Shown: one piece after another, positions 53,922-61,886 of the stretch
Position numbering within the stretch: the stretch's first letter is position 1
Layout of the letters: the number at the start of each line of letters is the position of its first letter
Assembly (NCBI GenBank): GCA_001612575.1
Contig: LJRV01000308.1
Location: 36,753 to 100,752, forward strand
Source: Streptobacillus notomytis
GTDB taxonomy: Bacteria > Fusobacteriota > Fusobacteriia > Fusobacteriales > Leptotrichiaceae
Reading direction: 5' to 3'
DNA length: 64,000 nucleotides
Program-made: the position numbers and the translations under genes
The notes under the pieces: model-generated
Database searches by the model: none
What the model saw: the letters and a program-made list of their open reading frames with translations, nothing else
Told to the model about the DNA's origin: nothing

Positions 53922-54677
53922 ATGTACGTACAATCAATTGATAGAGCTATGAATTTACTTGAAATACTATCTCAAGGAACAAATTTTTCATTATCTGAGT
54001 TATGTAAAAAAAGTAAATTAAATAAGACGACTACTTTCCGTATACTACATTCATTAAAGGAAAATGGATATGTTAAACAAAATAAAAAAGGACAATATTG
54101 TCTGACATTTAAAATGTTTAGAGTTGGAAATAGGATCATTCAAAATATTGACTTTACTCAACCAGCAAAAAGCTATATTACAAAGCTTGCAGTTGAAACA
54201 AATCAAACTATACATTTAGTTATTAGAGATGGAAGTCAAATATTATATATCGATAAATTTTCACCTGAAAACACTTCAAATAATATGGAATGGTCAAAAA
54301 TAGGTAGACGTGCTCCTATGCACTGTACATCAGCAGGTAAAGCAATACTTGCTTACTGCAGTGAAGAAGACATCATTAATATTTGGAATCAAACTGATAT
54401 AATAAAATATACAGCAAGAACTATAGTTAATCTTGATATATTAATGGATAATCTTAAACTTGTAAAGAAAAATGGATATTCTGTAGAATATGAAGAATAT
54501 GAACTTGGATTATATTGTATTGGTTGTCCTATTTTTAATGCAAAAGGTGAAGTATGTGGCTCTTTAAGTATTTCTATACCACTTTCAGAAAAAGAAAATT
54601 CCAAAGCTTTCTTCGTTGAAAAAATTAAAGAATGTTCTAAAAAAATATCTAAAAAATTAGGTTATGATATATCATAA
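53922..54677 (+). CDS. IclR-family transcriptional regulator
   Basis: 251 residues. N-terminal winged helix (SIDRAMNLLEILSQGTNFSLSELCKKSKLNKTTTFRILHSL, in parts) and C-terminal ligand-binding IclR domain (GRRAPMHCTSAGKAILAY; YSVEYEEYELGLYCIGCPIFN; GEVCGSLSISIP). The Cys residues around CTSAG and CIGCPI are typical. It is divergent from the M20 amidohydrolase and probably regulates it. Ends at a strong terminator. Confidence 0.93.
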   Translation: MYVQSIDRAMNLLEILSQGTNFSLSELCKKSKLNKTTTFRILHSLKENGYVKQNKKGQYCLTFKMFRVGNRIIQNIDFTQPAKSYITKLAVETNQTIHLVIRDGSQILYIDKFSPENTSNNMEWSKIGRRAPMHCTSAGKAILAYCSEEDIINIWNQTDIIKYTARTIVNLDILMDNLKLVKKNGYSVEYEEYELGLYCIGCPIFNAKGEVCGSLSISIPLSEKENSKAFFVEKIKECSKKISKKLGYDIS

Positions 54678-54713
54678 AAGTAACATTTATTAAGGTGACA
54701 CAAAAAAAAATTT

Positions 54714-54737
54714 AAACCAGAGACATGTCTCTGGTTT
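54714..54737. terminator. Bidirectional terminator between iclR-type gene and acpS
   Basis: A 24-base perfect palindrome (arms AAACCAGAGACA) flanked by an A run on the left and a T run on the right, so it can act in both directions. Confidence 0.85.
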
Positions 54738-54781
54738 TTAGTTTATTTAATATTTAATAAATACATTTATAAACCATCACT

Positions 54782-55126
54782 TTAATTATTTATTAATATA
54801 ACATTTGCAATAGCGAGTGTTTCAGTATGACTTAAAGAAATATCTCCATCAATTAATTTTCCATTTACATACAAAAATGGTTTACCTGATTCGGAATTAA
54901 TTATTTCAATTTTATTTAAACTAATATCAGTTATTCCAGTACCCAAAGCTTTTAAATATGCTTCTTTTGCTGCAAATCTTGCACTATATGATTCATATTT
55001 ATTTATTTTTTTTTCACAATACTCTATTTCTTTATCACTAAATACTGTTTTTAAAAAATGATCACTTTTTTTTATTGCTTTCTCTATTCTTTTTACATCA
55101 ACTATGTCTACTCCTATTTTAAACAT
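54782..55126 (-). CDS. acpS: Holo-[acyl-carrier-protein] synthase
   Basis: Transfers 4'-phosphopantetheine from CoA to apo-ACP. 114 residues with the two signature blocks: IGVDIVDVKRIEKAI (metal-binding Asp) and YSARFAAKEAYLKALGTGI (catalytic Glu and Lys); the C-terminal ISLSHTETLAIA is also typical. Overlaps tatD by 13 bp. Confidence 0.95.
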   Translation of the reverse strand: MFKIGVDIVDVKRIEKAIKKSDHFLKTVFSDKEIEYCEKKINKYESYSARFAAKEAYLKALGTGITDISLNKIEIINSESGKPFLYVNGKLIDGDISLSHTETLAIANVILINN

Positions 55127-55884
55127 ATATTATACACCTTCAAAGCATTTTCAGTAGTTTTTCTTTTTACTTCTTCTACGTCCACTTCTTTTAATTCAGC
55201 AATTTTTTCTGCAACATATGAAACATAAATTGGATTATTTAACTTACCTCTAAAAGGTGCTGGAGTTAAATATGGCGAATCTGTTTCAAGTACTATTTTA
55301 TCTAAACTTATTTTTTTTATTAATTCATGGGTTATTTTATTATTTTTAAATGTTACAGTTCCACCTACACCTACATAAAATCTATCTAATAAATGTTCTA
55401 TCATATCATAACTACCAGAATAACAATGAAATATACCTCTTAATTTAGGATAATCATTTATTATTCTAATAGTATCTTCTAATGAATCTCTAGTATGAAT
55501 AACTACAGGTATATCTATCTTTATCGCATTTTCTATTTGCAATCTAAAATATTTTTCTTGTTCTTCTTTAGGGTCATTCATCCAATAGTAATCCAAACCT
55601 ATTTCTCCTATTGCTACAACTTTTGGATGATTAATTGCTAAATTTAACATTTCTTCAAAATCTTTTTTATCGAACTTAGATATATCACAAGGATGATATC
55701 CTACTGTAGCATACATAAAATCATATTTATCAGCATATTTAATACATTCAAGGGTACTTTCCATATCACATGATACATTTACAGCTAAATCTAATTTTTC
55801 TTTCATTTCATTTATTATCGTTTCTCTATTATTTAAATATAGTTCACTGTATATATGTAAATGAGTATCAATTAAATTTTTCAT
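55114..55884 (-). CDS. tatD: TatD-family metal-dependent hydrolase (DNase)
   Basis: 256 residues, TIM-barrel. Metal ligands visible: IDTHLHIY, AIGEIGLDYYW, VIHTRDS, FHCYSGS and ETDSPYLTP. TatD/YcfH enzymes are 3'-5' exonucleases or endonucleases. Full length. It overlaps acpS and is the first gene of this two-gene unit; its promoter would share the 55.93-kb region with the tRNA promoter. Confidence 0.93.
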   Translation of the reverse strand: MKNLIDTHLHIYSELYLNNRETIINEMKEKLDLAVNVSCDMESTLECIKYADKYDFMYATVGYHPCDISKFDKKDFEEMLNLAINHPKVVAIGEIGLDYYWMNDPKEEQEKYFRLQIENAIKIDIPVVIHTRDSLEDTIRIINDYPKLRGIFHCYSGSYDMIEHLLDRFYVGVGGTVTFKNNKITHELIKKISLDKIVLETDSPYLTPAPFRGKLNNPIYVSYVAEKIAELKEVDVEEVKRKTTENALKVYNICLK

Positions 55885-55929
55885 AAAGACCTACTTTCAT
55901 TTTTTATATATATAATATCATATTTTTTA

Positions 55930-55958
55930 TTGACAATGCAAAAAAATTATAGTATACT
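55930..55958 (+). promoter_or_regulatory. Promoter of the tRNA-Ser/tRNA-Arg operon
   Basis: Perfect TTGACA (55930-55935) and TATACT (55953-55958), 17-bp spacer, about 22 bp before the mature tRNA-Ser. On the opposite strand TTGTCA overlaps it by five bases and could serve as the tatD -35, with TATATA at 55907-55912. Confidence 0.85.
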
Positions 55959-55979
55959 TATTGAGATGAAAGAACGTGT

Positions 55980-56073
55980 GGATAAGTGGTAGAGAGGCCG
56001 AATACACTTCCCTGCTAAGGAAGCATCCGGGCATAAACCTGGATCGTGGGTTCAAATCCCACCTTGTCCGCCA
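55980..56073 (+). tRNA. tRNA-Ser (anticodon GCT)
   Basis: 94-nt type II tRNA with encoded CCA. Acceptor GGATAAG pairs with CTTGTCC. Anticodon stem CTTCC/GGAAG encloses CTGCTAA, anticodon GCT (AGC/AGU serine). The long variable arm (CCGGGCATAAACCTGG) and T arm GTGGG-TTCAAAT-CCCAC are clear. Confidence 0.96.
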
Positions 56074-56084
56074 TTTTTTCGTAT

Positions 56085-56161
56085 GTACCTGTAGCTCAAC
56101 TGGATAGAGCATTTGACTACGGATCAAAAGGTTGTGGGTTCGACTCCTACTAGGTACGCCA
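56085..56161 (+). tRNA. tRNA-Arg (anticodon ACG)
   Basis: 77-nt tRNA with encoded CCA. Acceptor GTACCTG pairs with TAGGTAC. Anticodon stem TTTGA/TCAAA encloses CTACGGA, anticodon ACG, read as ICG after TadA deamination (CGU/CGC/CGA arginine). It lies 11 bp after tRNA-Ser on one transcript. Confidence 0.95.
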
Positions 56162-56180
56162 TTAAAACATTAAACCACTT

Positions 56181-56208
56181 AATATATAAAGAGCTTAAAG
56201 CTCTTTTT
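56181..56208 (+). repeat. Terminator of the tRNA operon; left copy of a 28-bp direct repeat
   Basis: Contains the hairpin AAAGAGCTT/AAGCTCTTT plus a T run, terminating the tRNA transcript. The full 28 bases recur at 57477-57504 with a single A/G difference, bracketing the Panacea-type module. Confidence 0.85.
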
Positions 56209-56353
56209 TATATTTGTTGATATTATTTTCATATTTCTAAATTACCTTTCAACAATGTTTCTATTTTCTTTAATAATTTTCTAAACAGTGATATCATTAA
56301 ACTAAAACCACAAAAATTATATTTTTTAGAATTTTATATCACCATATTTAAAA

Positions 56354-56382
56354 TTGACATTTTTATACTAAAAAGATATAAT
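56354..56382 (+). promoter_or_regulatory. Consensus promoter of the Panacea-type module
   Basis: Perfect TTGACA (56354-56359) and perfect TATAAT (56377-56382), 17-bp spacer, then GGAGGTG before the ATG at 56412. Confidence 0.88.
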
Positions 56383-56411
56383 TAATTAGAAAATATTGGA
56401 GGTGTAATTAT

Positions 56412-57023
56412 ATGAAAGCATTTGAAATAAGTAAATGGATATTAGAAAAAAATCCAAGTTTGTGTTTCGGAACTTATGATGGTAATGTAAAATTAAATAA
56501 ATTATTGTATTTTTCTAATCTAATGTATTACACTCTGTATGATGAAAATTTAATAGATGATAAATTTACAAAATGGGATAATGGTCCTGTAATAAAAAGT
56601 ATATATGTGGATTATAGATATCATGATTGTAAAGAAATAAAATCAAGTAAATCCATAGAATTTGATGATAAAGTTAAAAAAGTAATAGATATCATAAATT
56701 TTGTATATTCAGATAAAACTGCTAACGCTTTATCAGATGAAACACATAATCATAGTATTTGGATAGAGCAACCTAAAAATGGATATATTGATTTTTCAAG
56801 AATCGATGAAAAAGAAAAAAAATTAATGAGAAAAATTTACTCTTGTTACAAAAATATTGATTTTGATAACTTGAAATTAAAAGTTGTAAATGAAGTTAAA
56901 TACTATTATTTTAAAAATGAACTTGAAATTACAGATGAAATTATAAAACAACTAGAAAATAATGTTACAAATGAGGAATACATATTTTTAGAAGTTTATA
57001 ACGGGGAGCTGATTTTTTCTTAA
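56412..57023 (+). CDS. Panacea (DUF4065/SocA-like) domain protein, putative antitoxin
   Basis: 203 residues. The N-terminal 150 residues follow the Panacea/DUF4065 pattern: EISKWILEKN, VKLNKLLYFSNLMYYTLY, FTKWDNGPVIKSIYVDYR, and an SDETHNHSIW segment near the end. Panacea domains act as antitoxins that neutralise diverse toxins in toxin-antitoxin pairs and can regulate them. The C-terminal 50 residues are helical. The stop overlaps the next ATG (TAATG), the tight coupling expected of an antitoxin-first pair. Confidence 0.85.
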   Translation: MKAFEISKWILEKNPSLCFGTYDGNVKLNKLLYFSNLMYYTLYDENLIDDKFTKWDNGPVIKSIYVDYRYHDCKEIKSSKSIEFDDKVKKVIDIINFVYSDKTANALSDETHNHSIWIEQPKNGYIDFSRIDEKEKKLMRKIYSCYKNIDFDNLKLKVVNEVKYYYFKNELEITDEIIKQLENNVTNEEYIFLEVYNGELIFS

Positions 57024-57454
57024 TGGATATATGTATATTTAAAATAAAATATTCAACTGACCCAACTAAATCTCTAAATCCTCACCAGCATTTCATAGGA
57101 TATCAAGATAATAATTTAATAATATTCTATTCTATTTCATCAATATTAAAAAAAGAATATAAAGTTTACCCAGACGGTGAAGAAAACCCTAATTATTATA
57201 TATTAGATGATGATAATTATATCAAATGTAATTTTAAAGTCCCATCTTTTATAAATTGTTCCGAAGCTCATTCTTTAATGTTAAGTGATGATATAGACAT
57301 AACTAAATTAGATAATAGAAACATAGATGAAGATCTAAAAAAGAAAATATTAAAAAAAATCGAAGATGTGAAGAAAAAGGGTAATTATACTGAATACAGT
57401 ATTGACCCAGAAAAATTTAAAAAATATAATCCTAAATGCTCAAGTTTGTATTAA
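57023..57454 (+). CDS. Putative toxin partner of the Panacea-domain antitoxin
   Basis: 143 residues, not recognised. The N-terminal 100 residues look beta-rich (ICIFKIKYS, HFIGYQDNNLIIFYSISSI, YYILDDDNYIKCNFKVPSFINCSEAHSLML), reminiscent of small SH3-like barrels as in MazF/PemK-type toxins, followed by a charged helix. No known catalytic motif stands out. Coupled to the antitoxin by TAATG. The toxin call rests on the gene arrangement alone. The last codons form one arm of an 11-bp inverted repeat (57434-57473) that spans the stop. Confidence 0.7.
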   Translation: MDICIFKIKYSTDPTKSLNPHQHFIGYQDNNLIIFYSISSILKKEYKVYPDGEENPNYYILDDDNYIKCNFKVPSFINCSEAHSLMLSDDIDITKLDNRNIDEDLKKKILKKIEDVKKKGNYTEYSIDPEKFKKYNPKCSSLY

Positions 57455-57473
57455 AAATACTCCTTGAGCATTT
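57434..57473 (+). repeat. Inverted repeat spanning the toxin-candidate stop codon
   Basis: Perfect arms AAATGCTCAAG (57434-57444) and its complement (57463-57473); the stop codon lies in the loop. It may be a weak terminator or a 3' stabiliser of the mRNA. Confidence 0.55.
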
Positions 57474-57476
57474 AAT

Positions 57477-57504
57477 AATATATAAAGGGCTTAAAGCTCT
57501 TTTT
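57477..57504 (+). repeat. Terminator after the Panacea-type module; right copy of the 28-bp direct repeat
   Basis: Hairpin of AAAGGGCTT with AAGCTCTTT (one G-U pair) and a T run; 27 of 28 bases equal the tRNA-operon terminator at 56181-56208. It may also end the convergent J-domain gene. Confidence 0.85.
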
Positions 57505-57995
57505 CATTTTATATTTTCATACTTTTCAATTATTTGCCACGCATTATTTATTTTGTTTGTAATTTCAGTGGCTTTTTCTTTTTCATTTTTATCTTTAAAA
57601 AAATCTGGGTGATATTTTTTTAGCATCGTATTCCTAGCCTTTTTCTTAACATCAAAAGAATCAGAAGGACTAACTCCCAAATATTCACAAGCTTTTTCAT
57701 ATTCGTAATTTGTTTGATCATATTGATAAAAATTGTTACCATTTCTATTATTATAAAAATTATTGAAATCTTGTTCTGTATATGTTGTAGTGTTAAATTT
57801 TATTCCAGAAAATTTAATAATTATATATGCTATAAAAATAACAAATACTGCAAAAGTTATCACTGGAATAAAAAGTACTATTCCAATTAAAATAAACATG
57901 ATTCTTAATAATACTCCAGTTAAAGTAGTATTATTACTCTTTCTAAAAAATGACATAGCAAATAATCCAAATAATATTGCTATAATATTTCTCAT
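57504..57995 (-). CDS. Membrane-anchored J-domain (DnaJ-like) protein
   Basis: 163 residues. Two hydrophobic segments at the N-terminus (about 2-17 and 24-62) anchor it in the membrane. The C-terminal 65 residues form a J-domain (EYLGVSPSDSFDVKKKARNTMLKKYHPDFFKD, in parts) with the HPD motif that stimulates Hsp70. It would recruit DnaK to the inner membrane. Ends in the repeated terminator element; starts ten bases after a patatin gene on the same strand. Confidence 0.88.
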   Translation of the reverse strand: MRNIIAILFGLFAMSFFRKSNNTTLTGVLLRIMFILIGIVLFIPVITFAVFVIFIAYIIIKFSGIKFNTTTYTEQDFNNFYNNRNGNNFYQYDQTNYEYEKACEYLGVSPSDSFDVKKKARNTMLKKYHPDFFKDKNEKEKATEITNKINNAWQIIEKYENIK

Positions 57996-58005
57996 TTTAT
58001 ACCTC

Positions 58006-59064
58006 TCAATTCATTGAAAATTCTCTTATTTTTTCAGATAAAATATACATTTGTCTCTTAAACCAACTTTTTTTCTTTATTATCTCAAATTCACATAATT
58101 CTTCTTCAAAGAATATTTTTAATTTATCATAATGATGATGATTAATGTAATATTCATCTATTTTACCTATTAATTCAGTAGGAATTTCATCTATTTTTAA
58201 ATCTCTAGAAACATCATTAATTCTTACATAATTCTTTTCCTCTAGAATTTTACTTAAAATGTATTCTGTATTTTCTACTGATGTTTTCATTGTTGTTTTA
58301 ATTAATGGAAAAGCCATTGAAATCAATCCAGAATCTTTTTCATCAATTTTCAAAAATTTCATAATCATATTATCTAAAAAAGAATTAATTTTAAACATCT
58401 TTCTTATATTAGCATTAGAAATATCTGCCTTATTGAATTTAAGTTTTTCTTTACCTGTACCAAGAGAAAGTATTTTAACTTCTTTTAAACTATTTACTCC
58501 TAGATTAAATGATTCTGCAAGTCCTATTAATGATGGATTATTTGAAAATAATGATCCATCTACATACATTTTGTTTTTAAATATATGTGGTGAAAAATAT
58601 CCAGGTGCAGCTGCAGAAGAAATTATAGCATCTTTTAAAGAAAATTGTTCATTTTTATTCTTTATAACTTCATCATAACTTTTAACAATATTAATTTTTG
58701 AGTCACTTAAATTAACACTTGTTATCACCAATTTAGTTTTTAAATCTGAATAATCTAAATCATTAATATATTTTTTTACTACATTCTCTAAATTATGATT
58801 TTTATACAAAGAACCAAATAAAGCTTTTTTTCCATTTGATTTTTCATTAAAAATTTCTTTATAGCAATCATTATATATCTTTAATATCTCTTTGGGTTGT
58901 ATACCTGAAGCCAATAATGTAGCAATAATAGATCCTGTACTTGTACCTATAATAATATCAAAATATTCATGATACTCAATATTAAAATCCTTTTGTATTT
59001 TATCTAACATCATTATTGTATATATACCCTTTAATCCTCCACCATCTAAACTTAATATTCTCAT
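58006..59064 (-). CDS. Patatin-like phospholipase
   Basis: 352 residues. Patatin motifs: oxyanion glycine loop LDGGGLKGIY (residues 7-14), the lipase GTSTG with nucleophile Ser 42, and the catalytic Asp in YVDGSLFSNNP at about 180. No signal peptide or barrel, so it is a cytoplasmic or injected acyl hydrolase, not a type V-secreted one. Such enzymes act in lipid turnover, phage defence (CapV, with cyclic nucleotides) or as effectors. No CD-NTase is in the window, so CBASS is not supported. It sits 11 bp after an ABC ATPase gene. Confidence 0.9.
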   Translation of the reverse strand: MRILSLDGGGLKGIYTIMMLDKIQKDFNIEYHEYFDIIIGTSTGSIIATLLASGIQPKEILKIYNDCYKEIFNEKSNGKKALFGSLYKNHNLENVVKKYINDLDYSDLKTKLVITSVNLSDSKINIVKSYDEVIKNKNEQFSLKDAIISSAAAPGYFSPHIFKNKMYVDGSLFSNNPSLIGLAESFNLGVNSLKEVKILSLGTGKEKLKFNKADISNANIRKMFKINSFLDNMIMKFLKIDEKDSGLISMAFPLIKTTMKTSVENTEYILSKILEEKNYVRINDVSRDLKIDEIPTELIGKIDEYYINHHHYDKLKIFFEEELCEFEIIKKKSWFKRQMYILSEKIREFSMN

Positions 59065-59075
59065 TTATTTCACCT

Positions 59076-59777
59076 TTACCACTTTATTTCAGAAACATCT
59101 AATTTAATTTCATTTATTACTATTTCTTTCACTTTAGCATCTTGCATATATATTATCTTATCCGCCACTTTAACTATTTCAGAATTATGTGTCACAACTA
59201 TTACTGTAACATTCTTTTCCAAACTTAAATTTACTAATATCTTCAATACTTGTTTACCTGTATTAAAATCTAAAGCACCTGTTGGCTCATCACATAATAA
59301 TATTTTAGGATTTTTGGCAATAGCTCTTGCAATAGAAACTCTCTGTTGTTCTCCCCCTGATAATTGCGAAGGAAAATTATTCATTCTATTTTCAAGTCCT
59401 AAATCTTTAAGAACTTCTGTAACATCTATATCCTCTTTTACTAATTCTGATGCTAATTCAATATTTTCTTTAGCAGTTAAATTAGGTAATAAATTATAGA
59501 ATTGAAATATAAATCCAACATCATTTCTTCTATACCTTGTTAATTCTTCTCTAGTGTAATTAGCAATATTCTTATTATCTATAAATATATTTCCTGAATC
59601 AGCTATATCCATTCCACCTAAAATATTTAATAAAGTTGATTTTCCTGCACCAGAAGAACCTAGTATTACAACAAATTCACCTTTATTTATCTCAAAATTT
59701 ATATCATTATTAGCTATTATTTCATTTTCTCCAATTATATATTTTTTTTTTAGATTTTCGATTTTAATATAACTCAT
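59076..59777 (-). CDS. Orphan MacB/LolD-type ABC transporter ATPase
   Basis: 233 residues. Walker A GSSGAGKSTLLN, Q-loop FIFQFYNLLPNLTAKENIELA (LolD/MacB/FtsE hallmark), signature LSGGEQQRVSIARAI, Walker B ILLCDEPTGALD and switch VTHNSE all intact. The expected FtsX-like permease is not next to it: upstream is an alcohol dehydrogenase, downstream a patatin. It may serve a permease encoded elsewhere or be left over from a larger locus. Confidence 0.9.
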   Translation of the reverse strand: MSYIKIENLKKKYIIGENEIIANNDINFEINKGEFVVILGSSGAGKSTLLNILGGMDIADSGNIFIDNKNIANYTREELTRYRRNDVGFIFQFYNLLPNLTAKENIELASELVKEDIDVTEVLKDLGLENRMNNFPSQLSGGEQQRVSIARAIAKNPKILLCDEPTGALDFNTGKQVLKILVNLSLEKNVTVIVVTHNSEIVKVADKIIYMQDAKVKEIVINEIKLDVSEIKW

Positions 59778-59841
59778 GAAATACCCCTTTCAGATAATAT
59801 ATTCAATTATAGCATTATTTAAATGTATAATTCAATAAAAA

Positions 59842-59861
59842 AGGCTAGAAAAATCTAGCCT
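59842..59861 (-). terminator. Intrinsic terminator after the alcohol dehydrogenase
   Basis: Stem AGGCTAGA / TCTAGCCT with an AAAA loop, followed on the minus strand by TTTTTTATTG, 12 bp past the stop. Confidence 0.83.
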
Positions 59862-59873
59862 AATACATTAATA

Positions 59874-60917
59874 TTAATGTTTACATCCACAACCACATTC
59901 ATGTTTTTTGAAATCAATAACCATACGTCCTTGAATAGTTCCTTTTTCCATTTCATCAAATATATCTAATGCATCTTCAATTGGTCTAGTTTGAACTACT
60001 GGTACTACTAATCCCATAGCTCCAAAATCAAATGCTTCTTTAAGATCTTCTCTTGTTCCTACTAATGATCCTATTATTTCTATTCCTTTCAATACTGTTG
60101 CAACAATTGAAACATCCATAGTTTCTGAAGGTAATCCTACTGCAACTACTCTTCCTGCTGGTCTTGCAGAATCTATAGCTTGATTGAAAGCAACTTTAGA
60201 TACAGCTGTAACAACTGAAATATGTGCTCCAATTTCTGTTAATTCCATAATTTTCTTAACTGGATCTTCTTTTAATCCATTTATTACATAATCAGCTCCA
60301 ACTTCTTTAGCTAAAGCTAATTTATCATCATTAATATCTACTGCAATTACACGAGTATTAAATACTTTTTTAGCATATTGAACTGCTAAGTTTCCAAGTC
60401 CTCCTGCTCCCCAAATTACTACCCATTGTCCAGGTTGAGGTCTTCCTACTTTAATCGCTTTATATGTAGTTACTCCTGCACATGTAATTGAACTTGCTTG
60501 AGCTGGATCTAATCCTTCAGGAACTTTAACTGCATAATCAGCTGTAACTATACACTCTTCAGCCATTCCACCATCTGCTGAATACCCAGCATTTTTAACA
60601 GATTGACATAAAGTTTCATTTCCTGTAACACAATATTCACATCTTCCACATCCTTCAAAGAACCATGCTATAGAAACTCTATCTCCTGGAACTAATGAAG
60701 TAACACCTTCAGCAACTTCTCTTACTATCCCTATTCCTTCATGTCCTAATACTCTTCCAGATACTTTACCAAAATCTCCATGTGCAACATGTAAATCTGT
60801 ATGACAAACTCCACAATATTCAACATCTACTAAAGCTTCTCCTGCTTTTAATGGTCTTAATACTTTTTCAACTACTTCAACACCATTTGATTCTTTATTA
60901 ACTACTACTGCTCTCAT
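59874..60917 (-). CDS. Zinc-dependent alcohol dehydrogenase (AdhP-like) with Cys/His-rich tail
   Basis: 347-residue medium-chain dehydrogenase. Catalytic zinc ligands are in [11 protein letters not shown] (Cys 38) and LGHEGIG; the structural zinc site is the four-Cys lobe [16 protein letters not shown]; the NAD site is [18 protein letters not shown]. Probably interconverts ethanol and acetaldehyde in fermentation. The C-terminus [11 protein letters not shown] is an unusual extra metal-binding-like tail. Its codon usage is noticeably more GC-rich than neighbours, consistent with high expression. The promoter overlaps an inverted repeat. Confidence 0.93.
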   Translation of the reverse strand: MRAVVVNKESNGVEVVEKVLRPLKAGEALVDVEYCGVCHTDLHVAHGDFGKVSGRVLGHEGIGIVREVAEGVTSLVPGDRVSIAWFFEGCGRCEYCVTGNETLCQSVKNAGYSADGGMAEECIVTADYAVKVPEGLDPAQASSITCAGVTTYKAIKVGRPQPGQWVVIWGAGGLGNLAVQYAKKVFNTRVIAVDINDDKLALAKEVGADYVINGLKEDPVKKIMELTEIGAHISVVTAVSKVAFNQAIDSARPAGRVVAVGLPSETMDVSIVATVLKGIEIIGSLVGTREDLKEAFDFGAMGLVVPVVQTRPIEDALDIFDEMEKGTIQGRMVIDFKKHECGCGCKH

Positions 60918-60958
60918 TTTAGCATCATCCTTTCAAACAAAATAATATTTTCACTAAT

Positions 60959-60987
60959 AATATACCATACTAACACTGAATATTCAA
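60959..60987 (-). promoter_or_regulatory. Promoter of the alcohol dehydrogenase gene
   Basis: Minus strand TTGAAT (60982-60987) and TATATT (60959-60964), 17-bp spacer, TGG extended -10. The spacer contains one full arm of the inverted repeat 60971-61013. Confidence 0.65.
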
Positions 60988-61013
60988 ATAGAAAATTTTA
61001 AAATTCAGTGTTA
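60971..61013. promoter_or_regulatory. Inverted-repeat operator candidate at the adh promoter
   Basis: TAACACTGAAT (60971-60981) and ATTCAGTGTTA (61003-61013) are perfect complements 21 bp apart. A third copy, AAATTCAGTGTTAA, at 61112-61125 is an exact 14-bp match to 61001-61014. The position over the promoter suggests repressor binding. Confidence 0.5.
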
Positions 61014-61053
61014 ATTATTTAACTATAAATAGCAATAGATAATTCTATAAGAA

Positions 61054-61080
61054 AAAAACACAAGTAAATACCTGTGTTTT
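61054..61080 (-). terminator. Intrinsic terminator after the TrmH-type gene
   Basis: Stem of AAACACAAGTA with TACCTGTGTTT (one mismatch) around a short loop, followed on the minus strand by seven Ts. Confidence 0.78.
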
Positions 61081-61121
61081 AGATTTTTTCTTTTTATTTA
61101 ACTTAAAAACCAAATTCAGTG

Positions 61122-61886
61122 TTAACCAAGTTCTCTCATTTTGTAAAGGAAAACACCGAGTGCTATAGATACATTTAAAGATTCAATTTTACCATATATA
61201 GGTATTATTGCTTTTTGATGTGAAATTTCTAGAAACTCATCTGAAACTCCTCCACCTTCATTACCAAAAATATATGCATTCTTATCTTTTTGTAATTTAA
61301 TTTCCCTATAATCTATACTTTCTTTACTTAAAGCTGTAGAAACAATATTATATTCATTATCTTTCAAAAATTTTATAATATTTTCTTTTTCTTCATATAT
61401 TATATTAACATTAAATATACCCCCCATAGTTGCCCTAACAACCTTAGGTGAATAAACATCAACCGATGATTTAGTTAATATAAGTGTCCTATAATTAGTA
61501 GCTACTAATGTTCTAATAATAGTTCCAATATTTCCAGGATCTTGTATGGCATCTAAAATAATTAAATCTCCAGATAATTCATGTAAATTAGATAAATGTT
61601 TAGAATATATAAACAATATTCCTTGACTATTAGTCTGAGTAGTAATACTATCAAATAATTTATCAGAAAGTACAGTTAAATTTTCATATTTTGATATATT
61701 ATACTTATTTTCATAATATGTATACTTACTTTCTTTTACTATAACTTTAGAAAAATTATTCTTTTCTTCTAAAAATTTTTCTCCCTCAGCTAAAAATACA
61801 CCTGATTCATCTCTATATTTCTTATCATTTAGTTTCTTAATTAATTTGTAATATCTATTATCTGTACTTACTATTACATCTTTCAT
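61122..61886 (-). CDS. TrmH/SpoU-family RNA 2'-O-methyltransferase
   Basis: 254 residues. SPOUT knot motifs: NSQGILFIYS, LDAIQDPGNIGTIIRT (motif 1), IFGNEGGGVSDEFL (motif 2) and IPIYGKIESLNVSIALGVFLY (motif 3). The N-terminal 90 residues are the substrate-binding domain of RlmB/TsnR-like members. Target rRNA or tRNA site not inferable. Stop/start overlap with the HIT gene at 61886. Confidence 0.9.
   Translation of the reverse strand: MKDVIVSTDNRYYKLIKKLNDKKYRDESGVFLAEGEKFLEEKNNFSKVIVKESKYTYYENKYNISKYENLTVLSDKLFDSITTQTNSQGILFIYSKHLSNLHELSGDLIILDAIQDPGNIGTIIRTLVATNYRTLILTKSSVDVYSPKVVRATMGGIFNVNIIYEEKENIIKFLKDNEYNIVSTALSKESIDYREIKLQKDKNAYIFGNEGGGVSDEFLEISHQKAIIPIYGKIESLNVSIALGVFLYKMRELG

Noticed and set aside
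55927..56127. 66-codon frame opposite the tRNA genes
   Set aside because: It is the reverse strand of tRNA-Ser and part of tRNA-Arg; a known kind of spurious frame.
58006..59777. CBASS or other nucleotide-signalled defence system built around the patatin
   Set aside because: No CD-NTase, TIR, E1/E2/JAB or other partner gene is nearby; the neighbours are an ABC ATPase and a J-domain protein.
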